64,000 nt of DNA from Streptomyces puniciscabiei (GCF_006715785.1 NZ_VFNX01000001.1:3548501-3612500); one strand, 5' to 3'; shown: positions 21,618 through 31,060, counted from the stretch's first letter. A program made the numbers and translations. Notes: a model not told the origin generated them from the letters alone.

Positions 21618-23290
21618 CCGGCTTGCGCATCGGCAACTTCTCCGGCTTCTACGGCGACCGTTTCGACGCCCTGCGCGAGATGCTCACCGGCGGCGAGATC
21701 GACGTCCTCACCGGCGACTACCTCGCCGAACTCACCATGCTGATCCTCGCCCGCGACCGGCTGAAGGACCCCGGCGCCGGTTACGCCCGCACCTTCCCGC
21801 GCCAGCTGGAGGACTGCCTCGGCCTCGCCCACGAGCGCGGGGTGCGGATCGTCACCAACGCCGGGGGGCTCAATCCGGCCGGACTGGCCACCGCCGTGCG
21901 GGAGTTGGCCGACCGGCTCGGCATTCCGGTGCGCGTCGCCCACGTCGAGGGCGACGACCTCACCGCCTCCCACCCCGGCACCCTCGCCGCCCACGCCTAC
22001 CTCGGCGGCTTCGGGATCGCCGAGTGTCTGCGGGCCGGTGCGGACATCGTCGTCACCGGGCGGGTGACCGACGCGGCCCTCGTCACCGGGCCGGCCGCCG
22101 CCCACTTCGGGTGGGGACGAACGGACCACGACCGGCTGGCGGGCGCCGTCGTCGCCGGGCATGTGCTGGAGTGCGGGACGCAGGCCACCGGCGGCAACTA
22201 CGCGTTCTTCCGCGAGGGGGACGTACGCCGGCCCGGCTTCCCGCTCGCCGAGATCCACGCCGACGGCAGCAGCGTCATCACCAAGCACCCCGGCACCGGC
22301 GGCCTGGTCGACGTCGGCACGGTCACCGCGCAGCTGCTGTACGAGACCGGCGGCGGCCGGTACGCCGGGCCCGATGTCACCGCCCGGCTGGACACCGTAC
22401 GGCTGAGCCAGGACGGGCCGGACCGGGTGCGGATCGAGGGGGTGCGGGGCGAGGCGCCGCCGCCGACCCTGAAAGCCGGGCTGAACCGGCTCGGCGGCTT
22501 CCGCAACGAGGTCGTCTTCGTCCTCACCGGACTCGACATCGAGGCCAAGGCCGCCCTCGTGCGGGAGCAGCTCTCCGACGCGCTCGCCAAGTCGCCGCCC
22601 GCCGAGGTCCGCTGGGAGCTGGTCCGCACCGACCGGGCCGACGCCGGCACCGAGGAGACCGCGAGCGCCCTGCTGCGGCTGGTCGTACGGGACGCGGACG
22701 AGCGGGTCGTCGGGCGGGCGCTCAGCGGGGCCGCCGTGGAGCTGGCGCTGGCCAGCTATCCGGGGTTCCATGTGCTGTCCCCACCGGGGAAGGGCTCGCC
22801 TTATGGGGTCTTCGAGGATGTGGCAGTACCCCATGGCGCCGTGGACCATATGGCGGTCCTCCACGACGGACGGCGCGTCCCCGTGCCGCCACCCCAGGAA
22901 ACCCGGCCGCTGGAGGCCGTACCGGAGCCGGCCCTCCCCGACCCGCTCCCGCCCGGTCCGACGCGCCGCGCACCCCTCGGGCTGGTCGCCGGGGCCCGCA
23001 GCGGGGACAAGGGCGGGAACGCCAACGTCGGCGTCTGGACCCGCAGTGACGAGGCCTGGCGGTGGCTCGCGCACGAGCTGACCGCCGAGAGGTTCCGGCA
23101 GCTGATACCCGAGAGCCGGGACCTGCCCGTCACCCGGCACCTGCTGCCGAACCTCCGCGCGGTCAACTTCGTCGTCGAGGGCATCCTCGGCGCGGGCGTC
23201 GCCGCGCAGGCCCGCTTCGACCCGCAGGCCAAGGCCCTCGGCGAATGGCTGCGCTCCCGCCACCTGGACATCCCGGAGGTTCTGCTGTGA
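21614..23290 (+). CDS. AtuA family protein (DUF1446)
   Basis: A 558-residue protein of the AtuA/DUF1446 family, found in acyclic terpene utilisation (atu) clusters and other carboxylase operons. Its reaction is not established. Conserved features are the N-terminal [47 protein letters not shown] and ATGGNYAFF, and in the C-terminal domain [14 protein letters not shown]. The layout is a long DUF1446 domain (1-about 440) plus the AtuA-like C-terminal domain (about 455-555). The start overlaps the preceding stop, and its stop overlaps the carboxylase GTG start, placing it firmly in the operon. Confidence 0.9.
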   Translation: MTGLRIGNFSGFYGDRFDALREMLTGGEIDVLTGDYLAELTMLILARDRLKDPGAGYARTFPRQLEDCLGLAHERGVRIVTNAGGLNPAGLATAVRELADRLGIPVRVAHVEGDDLTASHPGTLAAHAYLGGFGIAECLRAGADIVVTGRVTDAALVTGPAAAHFGWGRTDHDRLAGAVVAGHVLECGTQATGGNYAFFREGDVRRPGFPLAEIHADGSSVITKHPGTGGLVDVGTVTAQLLYETGGGRYAGPDVTARLDTVRLSQDGPDRVRIEGVRGEAPPPTLKAGLNRLGGFRNEVVFVLTGLDIEAKAALVREQLSDALAKSPPAEVRWELVRTDRADAGTEETASALLRLVVRDADERVVGRALSGAAVELALASYPGFHVLSPPGKGSPYGVFEDVAVPHGAVDHMAVLHDGRRVPVPPPQETRPLEAVPEPALPDPLPPGPTRRAPLGLVAGARSGDKGGNANVGVWTRSDEAWRWLAHELTAERFRQLIPESRDLPVTRHLLPNLRAVNFVVEGILGAGVAAQARFDPQAKALGEWLRSRHLDIPEVLL

Positions 23291-24885
23291 CGGTTCTGCA
23301 CACCTCCCTCGACACTGCGAGCCCCGAGCACCGGGCCAACCGCGAGGCCATGCTCGCCAAGCTCACCGAACTCGACGCCGAGCACGCCAAGGCCCTCGCG
23401 GGCGGCGGCGAGAAATACGTGCAACGGCACCGCAGGCGCGGCAAGCTGCTCGCACGGGAGCGGATCGAGCTGCTCCTCGACCCGGACACGCCCTTCCTGG
23501 AGCTGTCCCCGCTCGCCGCCTGGGGGAGCGACCACACCGTCGGCGCCTCGCTCGTCACCGGCATCGGCGTGGTCGAGGGCGTCGAGTGCCTGATCACCGC
23601 CAACGACCCGACCGTGCGCGGCGGCGCGAGCAACCCGTGGAGCCTGAAGAAGGCCCTGCGGGCGAACGACATCGCCCTCGCCAACCGGCTGCCCTGCATC
23701 TCCCTGGTGGAGTCCGGCGGCGCCGACCTGCCGTCCCAGAAGGAGATCTTCATCCCGGGCGGCGCCATCTTCCGCGACCTGACCCGGCTCTCCGCCGCCG
23801 GCATCCCGACCGTGGCGGTCGTCTTCGGCAACTCCACCGCCGGCGGCGCCTACGTCCCCGGCATGTCCGACCACGTGATCATGGTGAAGGAGCGGGCCAA
23901 GGTGTTCCTCGGCGGCCCGCCGCTGGTGAAGATGGCCACCGGCGAGGAGAGCGACGACGAGTCCCTGGGCGGCGCCGAGATGCACGCGCGTGTGTCGGGC
24001 CTCGCCGACCACTTCGCCGTGGACGAACCGGACGCGCTGCGGCAGGCGCGGCGGGTGGTGGCCCGCCTCAACCACCGCAAGGCCCACCCGGACCCCGGTC
24101 CCGCCGAGCCGCCCAAGTACGACCCGGAGGAGCTGCTGGGCATCGTCCCGGGCGACCTGAAGACCCCCTTCGACCCGCGCGAGGTCATCGCCCGGATCGT
24201 CGACGCCTCCGACTTCGACGAGTTCAAGCCGCTGTACGGGACCAGCCTGGTCACCGGCTGGGCCGCCCTGCACGGCTACCCGGTGGGCATCCTGGCCAAC
24301 GCGCAGGGAGTGCTCTTCAGCGCCGAGTCGCAGAAGGCCGCCCAGTTCATCCAGCTCGCCAACCAGCGCGACATCCCGCTGCTCTTCCTGCACAACACCA
24401 CCGGCTACATGGTCGGCAGGGAGTACGAACAGGGCGGGATCATCAAGCACGGCGCGATGATGATCAACGCGGTCAGCAACAGCCGGGTCCCGCACCTGTC
24501 CGTGCTCATGGGCGCGTCGTACGGCGCCGGGCACTACGGCATGTGCGGGCGGGCGTACGACCCCCGCTTCCTGTTCGCCTGGCCCAGCGCCAAGTCCGCC
24601 GTGATGGGCCCGCAGCAGCTCGCCGGGGTGCTGTCGATCGTCGCCCGGCAGTCCGCGGCGGCGAAGGGACAGCCGTACGACGAGGACGCGGACGCCGCCC
24701 TGCGCGCCATGGTGGAGCAGCAGATCGAGGCCGAGTCGCTGCCGATGTTCCTTTCCGGGCGGCTGTACGACGACGGCGTCATCGACCCGCGCGACACCCG
24801 TACCGTCCTCGGCCTGTGCCTGTCCGCCATCCACACCGCGCCCTACGAGGGCGCGCGCGGCGGCTTCGGCGTCTTCCGGATGTGA
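23287..24885 (+). CDS. Acyl-CoA carboxylase carboxyltransferase (beta) subunit
   Basis: A 532-residue biotin-dependent carboxyltransferase that moves the carboxyl group from biotin to an acyl-CoA. Both crotonase-fold halves are present: GGASNPWSLKKALRAND and SGGADLPSQ in the N-half, and GNSTAGGAYVPGMSD. The second half has FLHNTTGYMVG and MGASYGAGHYGMCGRAYDP. The asymmetric GYMVGREYE and FAWPSAK regions resemble methylcrotonyl- and geranyl-CoA carboxylases more than the propionyl type. That suggests a 3-methyl branched, alpha,beta-unsaturated acyl-CoA substrate; this is inference. The GTG start overlaps the AtuA stop. Confidence 0.92.
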   Translation: MTVLHTSLDTASPEHRANREAMLAKLTELDAEHAKALAGGGEKYVQRHRRRGKLLARERIELLLDPDTPFLELSPLAAWGSDHTVGASLVTGIGVVEGVECLITANDPTVRGGASNPWSLKKALRANDIALANRLPCISLVESGGADLPSQKEIFIPGGAIFRDLTRLSAAGIPTVAVVFGNSTAGGAYVPGMSDHVIMVKERAKVFLGGPPLVKMATGEESDDESLGGAEMHARVSGLADHFAVDEPDALRQARRVVARLNHRKAHPDPGPAEPPKYDPEELLGIVPGDLKTPFDPREVIARIVDASDFDEFKPLYGTSLVTGWAALHGYPVGILANAQGVLFSAESQKAAQFIQLANQRDIPLLFLHNTTGYMVGREYEQGGIIKHGAMMINAVSNSRVPHLSVLMGASYGAGHYGMCGRAYDPRFLFAWPSAKSAVMGPQQLAGVLSIVARQSAAAKGQPYDEDADAALRAMVEQQIEAESLPMFLSGRLYDDGVIDPRDTRTVLGLCLSAIHTAPYEGARGGFGVFRM

Positions 24886-24890
24886 CGGTC

Positions 24891-26765
24891 ATGACGGATA
24901 TGAGGGGTTCCGTGATTTCGACACTGCTCGTGGCCAACCGGGGCGAGATCGCCTGCCGGATCTTCCGCACCTGCCGTGAGCTGGGGATCCGGACGGTCGC
25001 CGTGCACTCGGACGCGGACGAGAACGCGCTCCACACGCGCGTGGCCGACACGGCGGTACGGCTGCCGGGCGCGGCGCCCGCCGAGACGTATCTGCGCGGC
25101 GACCTGGTCGTGAAGGCGGCCCTCGCCGCAGGCGCGGACGCCGTGCACCCCGGCTACGGCTTCCTCTCCGAGAACGCCGACTTCGCGCGTGCCGTCCTCG
25201 ACGCCGGACTGGTGTGGATCGGGCCGCCCCCCGAGGCCATCGAGGCGATGGCGTCCAAGACCCGCGCCAAGGACCTGATGGGCATCGCGCCCCTCGACGC
25301 GGCCGACGTCACCGAGGCCGACCTGCCGGTGCTGGTGAAGGCGGCCGCCGGCGGCGGGGGGCGCGGCATGCGGGTCGTGCGCCGCCTGGAGGAGCTGAGC
25401 GCCGCACTGGAGGGCGCACGCGCCGAGGCCGCGAGCGCCTTCGGCGACGGCGAGGTCTTCGTCGAGCCCTACCTGGAGCGCGGCCGCCACGTCGAGGTGC
25501 AGATCCTCGCCGACACCCACGGCACCGTCCGGCCCCTCGGCACCCGCGACTGCTCCCTCCAGCGCCGCCACCAGAAGGTCATCGAGGAGGCCCCGGCACC
25601 CGGCCTCTCCGAGGGGCTCACCCAGGACCTGTACGCCCTGGCCGTACAGGCCGCGAGCGCCGTCGCCTACGTCGGCGCGGGAACCGTCGAGTTCCTGGTC
25701 GCCGACGGCCGCGCCCACTTCCTGGAGATGAACACCCGCCTCCAGGTCGAACACCCGGTGACGGAGGAGGTGTTCGGCGTCGACCTGGTGGCGGAACAGA
25801 TCCGGATCGCCGAGGGCCACGCCCTCGCGGAGGACCCGCCACGCGCGCGTGGCCACGCGATCGAGGCCCGCCTGTACGCCGAGGACCCCGCCCACGACTG
25901 GGCCCCGCAGACCGGCACCCTGCACCACCTCGCCCTGCCGTCCGGCGTACGCCTGGACACCGGCTACACCGGCGGCGACACCATCGGCGTCCACTACGAC
26001 CCGATGCTCGCCAAGGTCGTCGCCCACGCACCCACCCGCACGGAGGCGATCCGCCGGCTCGCCGGCGCACTGGAGCGCGCGGAGATCCACGGCCCGGTCA
26101 CCAACCGCGACCTGCTCATCCGCTCCCTGCGCCACGAGGAGTTCGCGGCGGTCCGCATGGACACGGGCTTCTACGACCGCCACCTCGCCGCACTGACCGA
26201 GCCCACGCCCGACCCGTACGCCCCCCTGGCCGCCGCCCTCGCCGACACCCACGGCCGCTCCCGCTTCGGCGGCTGGCGCAACCTGCCCTCGGGGCCGCAG
26301 GTGAAGCGGTACGCGATGGCGGGGCAGGAGCACGAGGTCCGCTACCGGCACACCCGGCAGGGCCTCGCGGCCGACGGGGTGCGGGTCGTGCAGGCCGGGC
26401 CGCGCCTGGTCGTCCTCGAAGTGGACGGCGTGGAGCGCCGGTTCACGGTGGCGGCGTACGGCGACGAGGTCCACGTCAACACCACCCGGCTCACCGCCCT
26501 GCCCCGTTTCCCCGACCCCGCCACCCAGCTCGCCCCCGGTTCCCTGCTCGCGCCGATGCCGGGCACGGTCGTACGCATCGCCGACGGCCTGACCGAGGGG
26601 GCAACGGTCCAGGCCGGCCAGGGACTCATATGGGTGGAGGCGATGAAGATGCAGCACCAGATCTCGTCACCGGTCACCGGCGTGCTGGGCGCTTTGCACG
26701 CGGAGACCGGTCAGCAGGTGGAACCAGGAACGTTGCTCGCCGTAGTGCAGGAAACCTCTTCTTAG
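24891..26765 (+). CDS. Acyl-CoA carboxylase biotin carboxylase/BCCP (alpha) subunit
   Basis: A 624-residue alpha subunit: biotin carboxylase N-domain (LLVANRGEIACRIFRT), ATP-grasp with KAAAGGGGRGMR and MNTRLQVEHPVTEE, BC C-domain, linker, and a C-terminal biotinyl domain with EAMKM (biotin lysine at about residue 586). It charges biotin with bicarbonate for the beta subunit encoded upstream. Just before the glycine-rich loop, the usual AAGVPVLPG stretch is shortened (RAKDLMGIAPLDAADV), removing several residues. Starts at GTG 24882 (overlapping the upstream stop) and GTG 24912 (AGGGG upstream) are in frame, so the N-terminus is uncertain. Confidence 0.92.
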   Translation: MTDMRGSVISTLLVANRGEIACRIFRTCRELGIRTVAVHSDADENALHTRVADTAVRLPGAAPAETYLRGDLVVKAALAAGADAVHPGYGFLSENADFARAVLDAGLVWIGPPPEAIEAMASKTRAKDLMGIAPLDAADVTEADLPVLVKAAAGGGGRGMRVVRRLEELSAALEGARAEAASAFGDGEVFVEPYLERGRHVEVQILADTHGTVRPLGTRDCSLQRRHQKVIEEAPAPGLSEGLTQDLYALAVQAASAVAYVGAGTVEFLVADGRAHFLEMNTRLQVEHPVTEEVFGVDLVAEQIRIAEGHALAEDPPRARGHAIEARLYAEDPAHDWAPQTGTLHHLALPSGVRLDTGYTGGDTIGVHYDPMLAKVVAHAPTRTEAIRRLAGALERAEIHGPVTNRDLLIRSLRHEEFAAVRMDTGFYDRHLAALTEPTPDPYAPLAAALADTHGRSRFGGWRNLPSGPQVKRYAMAGQEHEVRYRHTRQGLAADGVRVVQAGPRLVVLEVDGVERRFTVAAYGDEVHVNTTRLTALPRFPDPATQLAPGSLLAPMPGTVVRIADGLTEGATVQAGQGLIWVEAMKMQHQISSPVTGVLGALHAETGQQVEPGTLLAVVQETSS

Positions 26766-26772
26766 GAGCCTC

Positions 26773-27933
26773 ATGTCTCCCGTCATCGAAACCGAAGAGC
26801 ACAAAGCCCTCCGCTCCGCAGTGTCCGCCCTCGGCAACCGCTACGGCCGCGACTACCTCACCCGCACCATCGCCGAGGGCCGCCACCCCACCGAACTCTG
26901 GTCCGAAGCAGGCAAACTCGGCTACCTCGGCGTCAACCTTCCCGAGGAGTACGGAGGCGGAGGCGGCGGCGTCACCGAACTGTCCATCGTGCTGGAGGAA
27001 CTGGGAGCGGCGGGATCCCCCCTGCTGATGCTCGTCGTCTCCCCGGCCATCTGCGGCACCGTGATCTCCCGCTTCGGCACCGAGGACCAGAAACGCGCCT
27101 GGCTCCCCGGCATCGCCGACGGCACCCGCCTCATGGCCTTCGGCATCACCGAACCCGACGCCGGCTCCAACTCCCACCGCATCACCACCACCGCCCGCCG
27201 GGACGGCACCGACTGGCTCCTGACCGGCCGCAAGGTGTTCGTGTCCGGCGTGGACCAGGCCGACGCCACCCTCATCGTCGGCCGCACCCACGACGCCCGC
27301 ACCGGCTCCCTCAAACCCTGCCTCTTCATCGTCCCGCGCGACGCCGAAGGTTTCTCCCGGCGCCCCATCGACATGGAACTGAGCGCCGCGGAGAAGCAGT
27401 TCGAGCTGGTTCTGGACGACGTACGACTGCCCGCCGAAGCGCTCGTCGGCGACGAGGACGCCGGTCTGCTGCAGCTGTTCGCCGGACTGAACCCCGAGCG
27501 GATCATGACCGCCGCGTTCGCCATCGGGATGGGCCGCTACGCGCTCGCCAAGGCCGTCGAGTACGCCCGCGACCGCACCGTCTGGACGTCACCGATCGGC
27601 GCCCACCAGGCCATCGCCCACCCCCTGGCGCAGGCGCACATCGACCTGGAACTGGCCCGGCTGATGATGCAGAAGGCCGCCCACCTCTACGACGCCGGCG
27701 ACGACACCGGCGCGGGCGAGGCCGCCAACATGGCCAAGTACGCGGCCGGTGAAGCCTGCGTGAAGGCGGTCGACCAGGCCGTGCACACCCTCGGCGGCAA
27801 CGGCCTCACCCGCGAGTTCGGACTCGCCTCGCTGATAACGGCCGCACGCGTGTCTCGTATTGCCCCGGTGAGCCGGGAGATGATTCTCAACTACGTCTCC
27901 CACCAGACCCTCGGTCTGCCCAAGTCGTACTAG
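26773..27933 (+). CDS. Acyl-CoA dehydrogenase
   Basis: A 386-residue FAD enzyme introducing the alpha,beta double bond into acyl-CoA. Features are the helical N-domain with LGYLGVNLPEEYGGGG, FAD/substrate loop MAFGITEPDAGSNS, KVFVSGVDQADATL, and the C-domain HTLGGNGLTREFGLASLITAARVSRIAPVS. AGGAG precedes the ATG, seven bases after the biotin carboxylase stop. In the atu/liu logic it would supply the unsaturated acyl-CoA that the carboxylase uses. The glycine run in the first domain (GGGGGG) is part of the normal loop. The exact chain is not predictable. Confidence 0.93.
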   Translation: MSPVIETEEHKALRSAVSALGNRYGRDYLTRTIAEGRHPTELWSEAGKLGYLGVNLPEEYGGGGGGVTELSIVLEELGAAGSPLLMLVVSPAICGTVISRFGTEDQKRAWLPGIADGTRLMAFGITEPDAGSNSHRITTTARRDGTDWLLTGRKVFVSGVDQADATLIVGRTHDARTGSLKPCLFIVPRDAEGFSRRPIDMELSAAEKQFELVLDDVRLPAEALVGDEDAGLLQLFAGLNPERIMTAAFAIGMGRYALAKAVEYARDRTVWTSPIGAHQAIAHPLAQAHIDLELARLMMQKAAHLYDAGDDTGAGEAANMAKYAAGEACVKAVDQAVHTLGGNGLTREFGLASLITAARVSRIAPVSREMILNYVSHQTLGLPKSY

Positions 27934-27958
27934 GCCGCCGCATCCGCCTGGAGGAACC

Positions 27959-29530
27959 GTGTTCCGCAGCGAGTACGCAGACGTCCCGCCCGTAAGCCTC
28001 CCCATCCACGAGGCCGTCCTGGGCCAGGCCGCCGCATACGGCGAGCGCCCCGCCCTCATCGACGGCACGGACGGCACCACGCTCACGTACGAGCAGGTGG
28101 ACCGGTTCCACCGGCGCGTCGCCGCCGGACTCGCCGACGCGGGCGTCGGCAAGGGCGACGTCCTCGCCCTGCACAGCCCCAACACCATCGCCTTCCCCAC
28201 CGCCTTCTACGCCGCCACGCGCGCCGGCGCCACCGTCACCACGGCACACCCGCTCGCCACGCCCGAGGAGTTCGCGAAACAGCTCGGCGACAGTGGCGCG
28301 CGCTGGATCGTCACCGTCTCGCCCCTGCTGCAGACGGCCCGCCGCGCCGCCGAACTCGCGGGCGGCATACGCGAGATCTTCGTGTGCGACAGCGCGCCCG
28401 GGCACCGGTCGCTCATCGACATGCTCGCCACCACCGCCCCCGAGCCCCGGCCCGCACTCGACCCCGCCGAGGACATCGCCGCGCTGCCGTACTCCTCCGG
28501 CACCACCGGCATCCCCAAGGGCGTGATGCTCACCCACCGGCAGATCGCCACCAACCTCGCCCAGCTGGAACCCGCCGTACCGGCCGGCCCCGGCGACCGC
28601 ATCCTCGCCGTCCTGCCGTTCTTCCACATCTACGGCCTCACCGCCCTGATGAACGCGCCCCTGCGCAAGGGCGCCACGGTCGTCGTCCTGCCCCGCTTCG
28701 ACCTCGAGACCTTCCTCGCCGCCATCGAGAACCACCGCATCACCGGCCTGTACGTCGCCCCGCCGATCGTCCTCGCCCTCGCCAAACACCCGGCCGTCGC
28801 CCGCTACGACCTGTCCTCCCTGAAGTACGTCATCAGCGCCGCGGCCCCGCTGGACGCCACCCTCGCCCGCGCCTGCTCCGAGCGGCTCGGCCTGCCACCG
28901 ATCGGCCAGGCCTACGGCATGACGGAACTGTCCCCCGGCACCCACGTCGTCCCCCTCGACCGCCTCCACGACGCCCCCGCAGGCACCGTCGGCAGGCTCA
29001 TCGCCGGCACCGAGATGCGGATCGTCTCCCTGGACGACCCCGACAAGGACCTCGGCACCGGCGAGGCGGGCGAGATCCTGATCCGCGGCCCCCAGGTGAT
29101 GAAGGGCTACCTCGGCCGCCCCGACGCCACCGCCGCGATGATCGACACCGACGGCTGGCTGCACACCGGCGACGTCGGGCACGTGGACGAGGGCGGCTGG
29201 CTGTTCGTCGTCGACCGGGTCAAGGAACTCATCAAGTACAAGGGCTTCCAGGTGGCCCCCGCCGAACTGGAGGCCCTGCTGCTCACCCACCCCGGCATAG
29301 CCGACGCCGCCGTCATCGGCTCCTGCGACGACGACGGCAACGAGATCCCGCACGCCTTCGTCGTCCCCCGCGCGGATACCGCCGAGGAGCTGACGGAGAA
29401 AGAGATCATGCTGTACGTCGCGGAGCGCGTGGCACCCTACAAACGAATCCGCCGGGTCACCTTCATCGACACCGTCCCCCGCGCCGCCTCCGGCAAGATC
29501 CTGCGCCGCGAACTGAGGGAGCTGCCGTGA
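27959..29530 (+). CDS. Cinnamate/4-coumarate:CoA ligase-type acyl-CoA synthetase
   Basis: A 523-residue ANL-superfamily enzyme that activates a carboxylic acid as acyl-AMP and then acyl-CoA. The P-loop is SSGTTGIPKG near residue 180. Other motifs are YGMTELSPG, HTGDVGHVDEGGW, and the C-terminal catalytic lysine in ASGKILRRELR. The sequence strongly resembles the characterised Streptomyces coelicolor cinnamate/4-coumarate:CoA ligase, including alanine in the ISAAAPLD substrate-pocket strand where plant 4CLs have glycine. The start is GTG with GGAGG upstream. It is probably the entry step of the operon: an aromatic or branched acid is activated, then dehydrogenated, carboxylated and hydrated. 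Confidence 0.9.
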   Translation: MFRSEYADVPPVSLPIHEAVLGQAAAYGERPALIDGTDGTTLTYEQVDRFHRRVAAGLADAGVGKGDVLALHSPNTIAFPTAFYAATRAGATVTTAHPLATPEEFAKQLGDSGARWIVTVSPLLQTARRAAELAGGIREIFVCDSAPGHRSLIDMLATTAPEPRPALDPAEDIAALPYSSGTTGIPKGVMLTHRQIATNLAQLEPAVPAGPGDRILAVLPFFHIYGLTALMNAPLRKGATVVVLPRFDLETFLAAIENHRITGLYVAPPIVLALAKHPAVARYDLSSLKYVISAAAPLDATLARACSERLGLPPIGQAYGMTELSPGTHVVPLDRLHDAPAGTVGRLIAGTEMRIVSLDDPDKDLGTGEAGEILIRGPQVMKGYLGRPDATAAMIDTDGWLHTGDVGHVDEGGWLFVVDRVKELIKYKGFQVAPAELEALLLTHPGIADAAVIGSCDDDGNEIPHAFVVPRADTAEELTEKEIMLYVAERVAPYKRIRRVTFIDTVPRAASGKILRRELRELP

Positions 29531-30261
29531 CACTGATCAGCCGCACACGCGCGCGTGCCGTCGAAACCCTCAGCCTCGACGCCACCGCCACCCGCAACGC
29601 CCTCTCGGCGGCCCTCGTCTCCGAACTCGCCGGTGCCCTCACCGACTGCTGCAAGGACCCGGACGTACGCGCCGTCGTCCTCACCCACACCGGCTCCACC
29701 TTCTGCGCCGGCGCCGACCTGCGCGACCCGCCGCACCCCGACGCGCTCACCGGCCTGCTCCGCCAGATCCTCGAACTGCGCAAACCCGTCGTCGCCCGCG
29801 TCACCGGCCACGTCCGCGCCGGCGGCCTCGGCCTCCTCGCCGCCTGCGACATCACCGCCGCCTCCCTCGATGCCACCTTCGCCTTCACCGAGGTCCGCAT
29901 CGGCGTCGCCCCCGCCGTGATCTCCCTCCCCGTGATCCCGCGCGCCGACCCCCGCGCCCTCGCCCGCTACTTCCTCACCGGCGAACGCTTCGACGCGCGA
30001 GAAGCCGTACGCGTCGGGCTCCTCACCGTCACCGGCGACGACGTGGACCACGCCCTCGCCCCGATCCTCGACGGCCTGCGCCGCTCCTCGCCCCAGGGCC
30101 TGGCCGAGACGAAACAGCTGCTCACAGCTAGGGTGCTGGAAACATTCGACCGGGACGCGGCGGACCTGACCGCGCTCTCGGCCCGGCTGTTCTCCTCCGC
30201 CCAGGCCCAGGAGGGGATGACGGCCTTCCTGGAAAGACGGGACGCGGCATGGGTGGTGTGA
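29527..30261 (+). CDS. Enoyl-CoA hydratase/isomerase family protein
   Basis: A 244-residue crotonase-fold protein. The oxyanion-hole segments are FCAGADLRDPP and GHVRAGGLGLLAACDI. The usual first catalytic glutamate (in GGxxE before the second oxyanion segment) is not present; the second candidate is Glu in FTEVRIGVAPA. This resembles LiuC-like hydratases that act on 3-methylglutaconyl-type substrates, but may also mean an isomerase or lyase activity. The GTG start overlaps the ligase stop (GTGA), and the TetR gene begins four bases after its stop, so it is translationally coupled within the operon. Confidence 0.88.
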   Translation: MTLISRTRARAVETLSLDATATRNALSAALVSELAGALTDCCKDPDVRAVVLTHTGSTFCAGADLRDPPHPDALTGLLRQILELRKPVVARVTGHVRAGGLGLLAACDITAASLDATFAFTEVRIGVAPAVISLPVIPRADPRALARYFLTGERFDAREAVRVGLLTVTGDDVDHALAPILDGLRRSSPQGLAETKQLLTARVLETFDRDAADLTALSARLFSSAQAQEGMTAFLERRDAAWVV

Positions 30262-30265
30262 CCGG

Positions 30266-30892
30266 ATGAGCACGACGGCGGAAAGCGACCGCGCGACCAG
30301 GGAACGTGACCGGGCGCCCAAGCAGGACCGCAGCCGTGCCACCCGGCAGCGACTCCTGGAGGCCGCCGTGGCCTGCCTGGCCGAACACGGCTGGGCGGGC
30401 TCCACCGTCGCCGTCGTCGCCGAACGCGCCGGAGTCTCCCGCGGCGCCGCCCAGCACCACTTCCCGACCCGCGAGGACCTGTTCACCGCCGCCGTCGAAT
30501 ACGTCGCCGAAGAACGCTCCACCGCCCTGCGCGCACTCTTCCCGGCCGGCCCCGCCGACCGCCACGCCGTCGTCGCCGCCCTCGTCGACCTCTACACCGG
30601 CCCCCTCTTCCGCGCCGCCCTGCACCTGTGGGTCGCCGCCTCCAACGAGGACCAGCTGCGCACCCGCGTGACCGAGCTGGAGGCCCGCGTCGGCCGCGAG
30701 ACCCACCGCATCGCCGTCGACCTCCTCGGCGCCGACGAGACCCGCCCCGGCGTCCGCGAAACCGTCCAGGGCCTCCTGGACATGGCCCGCGGCCTCGGCC
30801 TCGCCAACCTCCTCACCGACGACACCGCCCGCCGCGAGAAAGTCGTCGCCCAGTGGGCCGACCTGCTGGAACAGGCGCTTCCGGCCAAGTAA
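30266..30892 (+). CDS. TetR/AcrR family regulator
   Basis: A 208-residue regulator with an N-terminal TetR HTH (RQRLLEAAVACLAEHGWAG, then VVAERAGVSRGAAQHHFP, about residues 25-75) and a helical ligand-binding domain. It closes the operon, four bases behind the enoyl-CoA hydratase gene. By family it would be a repressor released by an acyl-CoA or the starting acid. The perfect palindrome 5' to the operon is a candidate site. Autoregulation would follow because it is in the same transcript. Confidence 0.9.
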   Translation: MSTTAESDRATRERDRAPKQDRSRATRQRLLEAAVACLAEHGWAGSTVAVVAERAGVSRGAAQHHFPTREDLFTAAVEYVAEERSTALRALFPAGPADRHAVVAALVDLYTGPLFRAALHLWVAASNEDQLRTRVTELEARVGRETHRIAVDLLGADETRPGVRETVQGLLDMARGLGLANLLTDDTARREKVVAQWADLLEQALPAK

Positions 30893-30936
30893 ACCGCACC
30901 ACAGGCGTTTCCCACGGCACCCAGTACCCTTGCCGC

Positions 30937-31014
30937 ATGCCTCCGATGCTCGTCCGCCGCCGCCACGTGGACTACGTGCGCGTCACGAGCATGAGCTGTC
31001 GGCCTTCGGCCTGA
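30937..31014 (+). CDS. Leader peptide with RRHVDxxRV motif, 25 residues
   Basis: The peptide begins MPPMLVRRRHVDYVRV and continues TSMSCRPSA. The RRHVD-x2-RV-x-S-x2-C-R pattern is that of the Streptomyces leader peptides which often precede sulfur or cysteine genes. No Shine-Dalgarno is visible; TACCCT lies six bases before the ATG, so a leaderless mRNA is likely. The stop codon abuts a GGCC-TTC-GGCC hairpin (31001-31011) followed by a T-rich stretch. It probably regulates the oxygenase gene 110 bases downstream by ribosome-dependent attenuation. Confidence 0.75.
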   Translation: MPPMLVRRRHVDYVRVTSMSCRPSA

Positions 31015-31034
31015 TTCAGCCTCTTTTCTCCTGC

Positions 31035-31060
31035 CTTCTTACGGCATCTTCTTACGGCAT
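31035..31060 (+). repeat. 13-base perfect tandem duplication
   Basis: CTTCTTACGGCAT occurs twice back to back between the leader peptide and the oxygenase gene. It is the only such repeat in this stretch and may affect RNA folding of the attenuator region. Confidence 0.75.
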
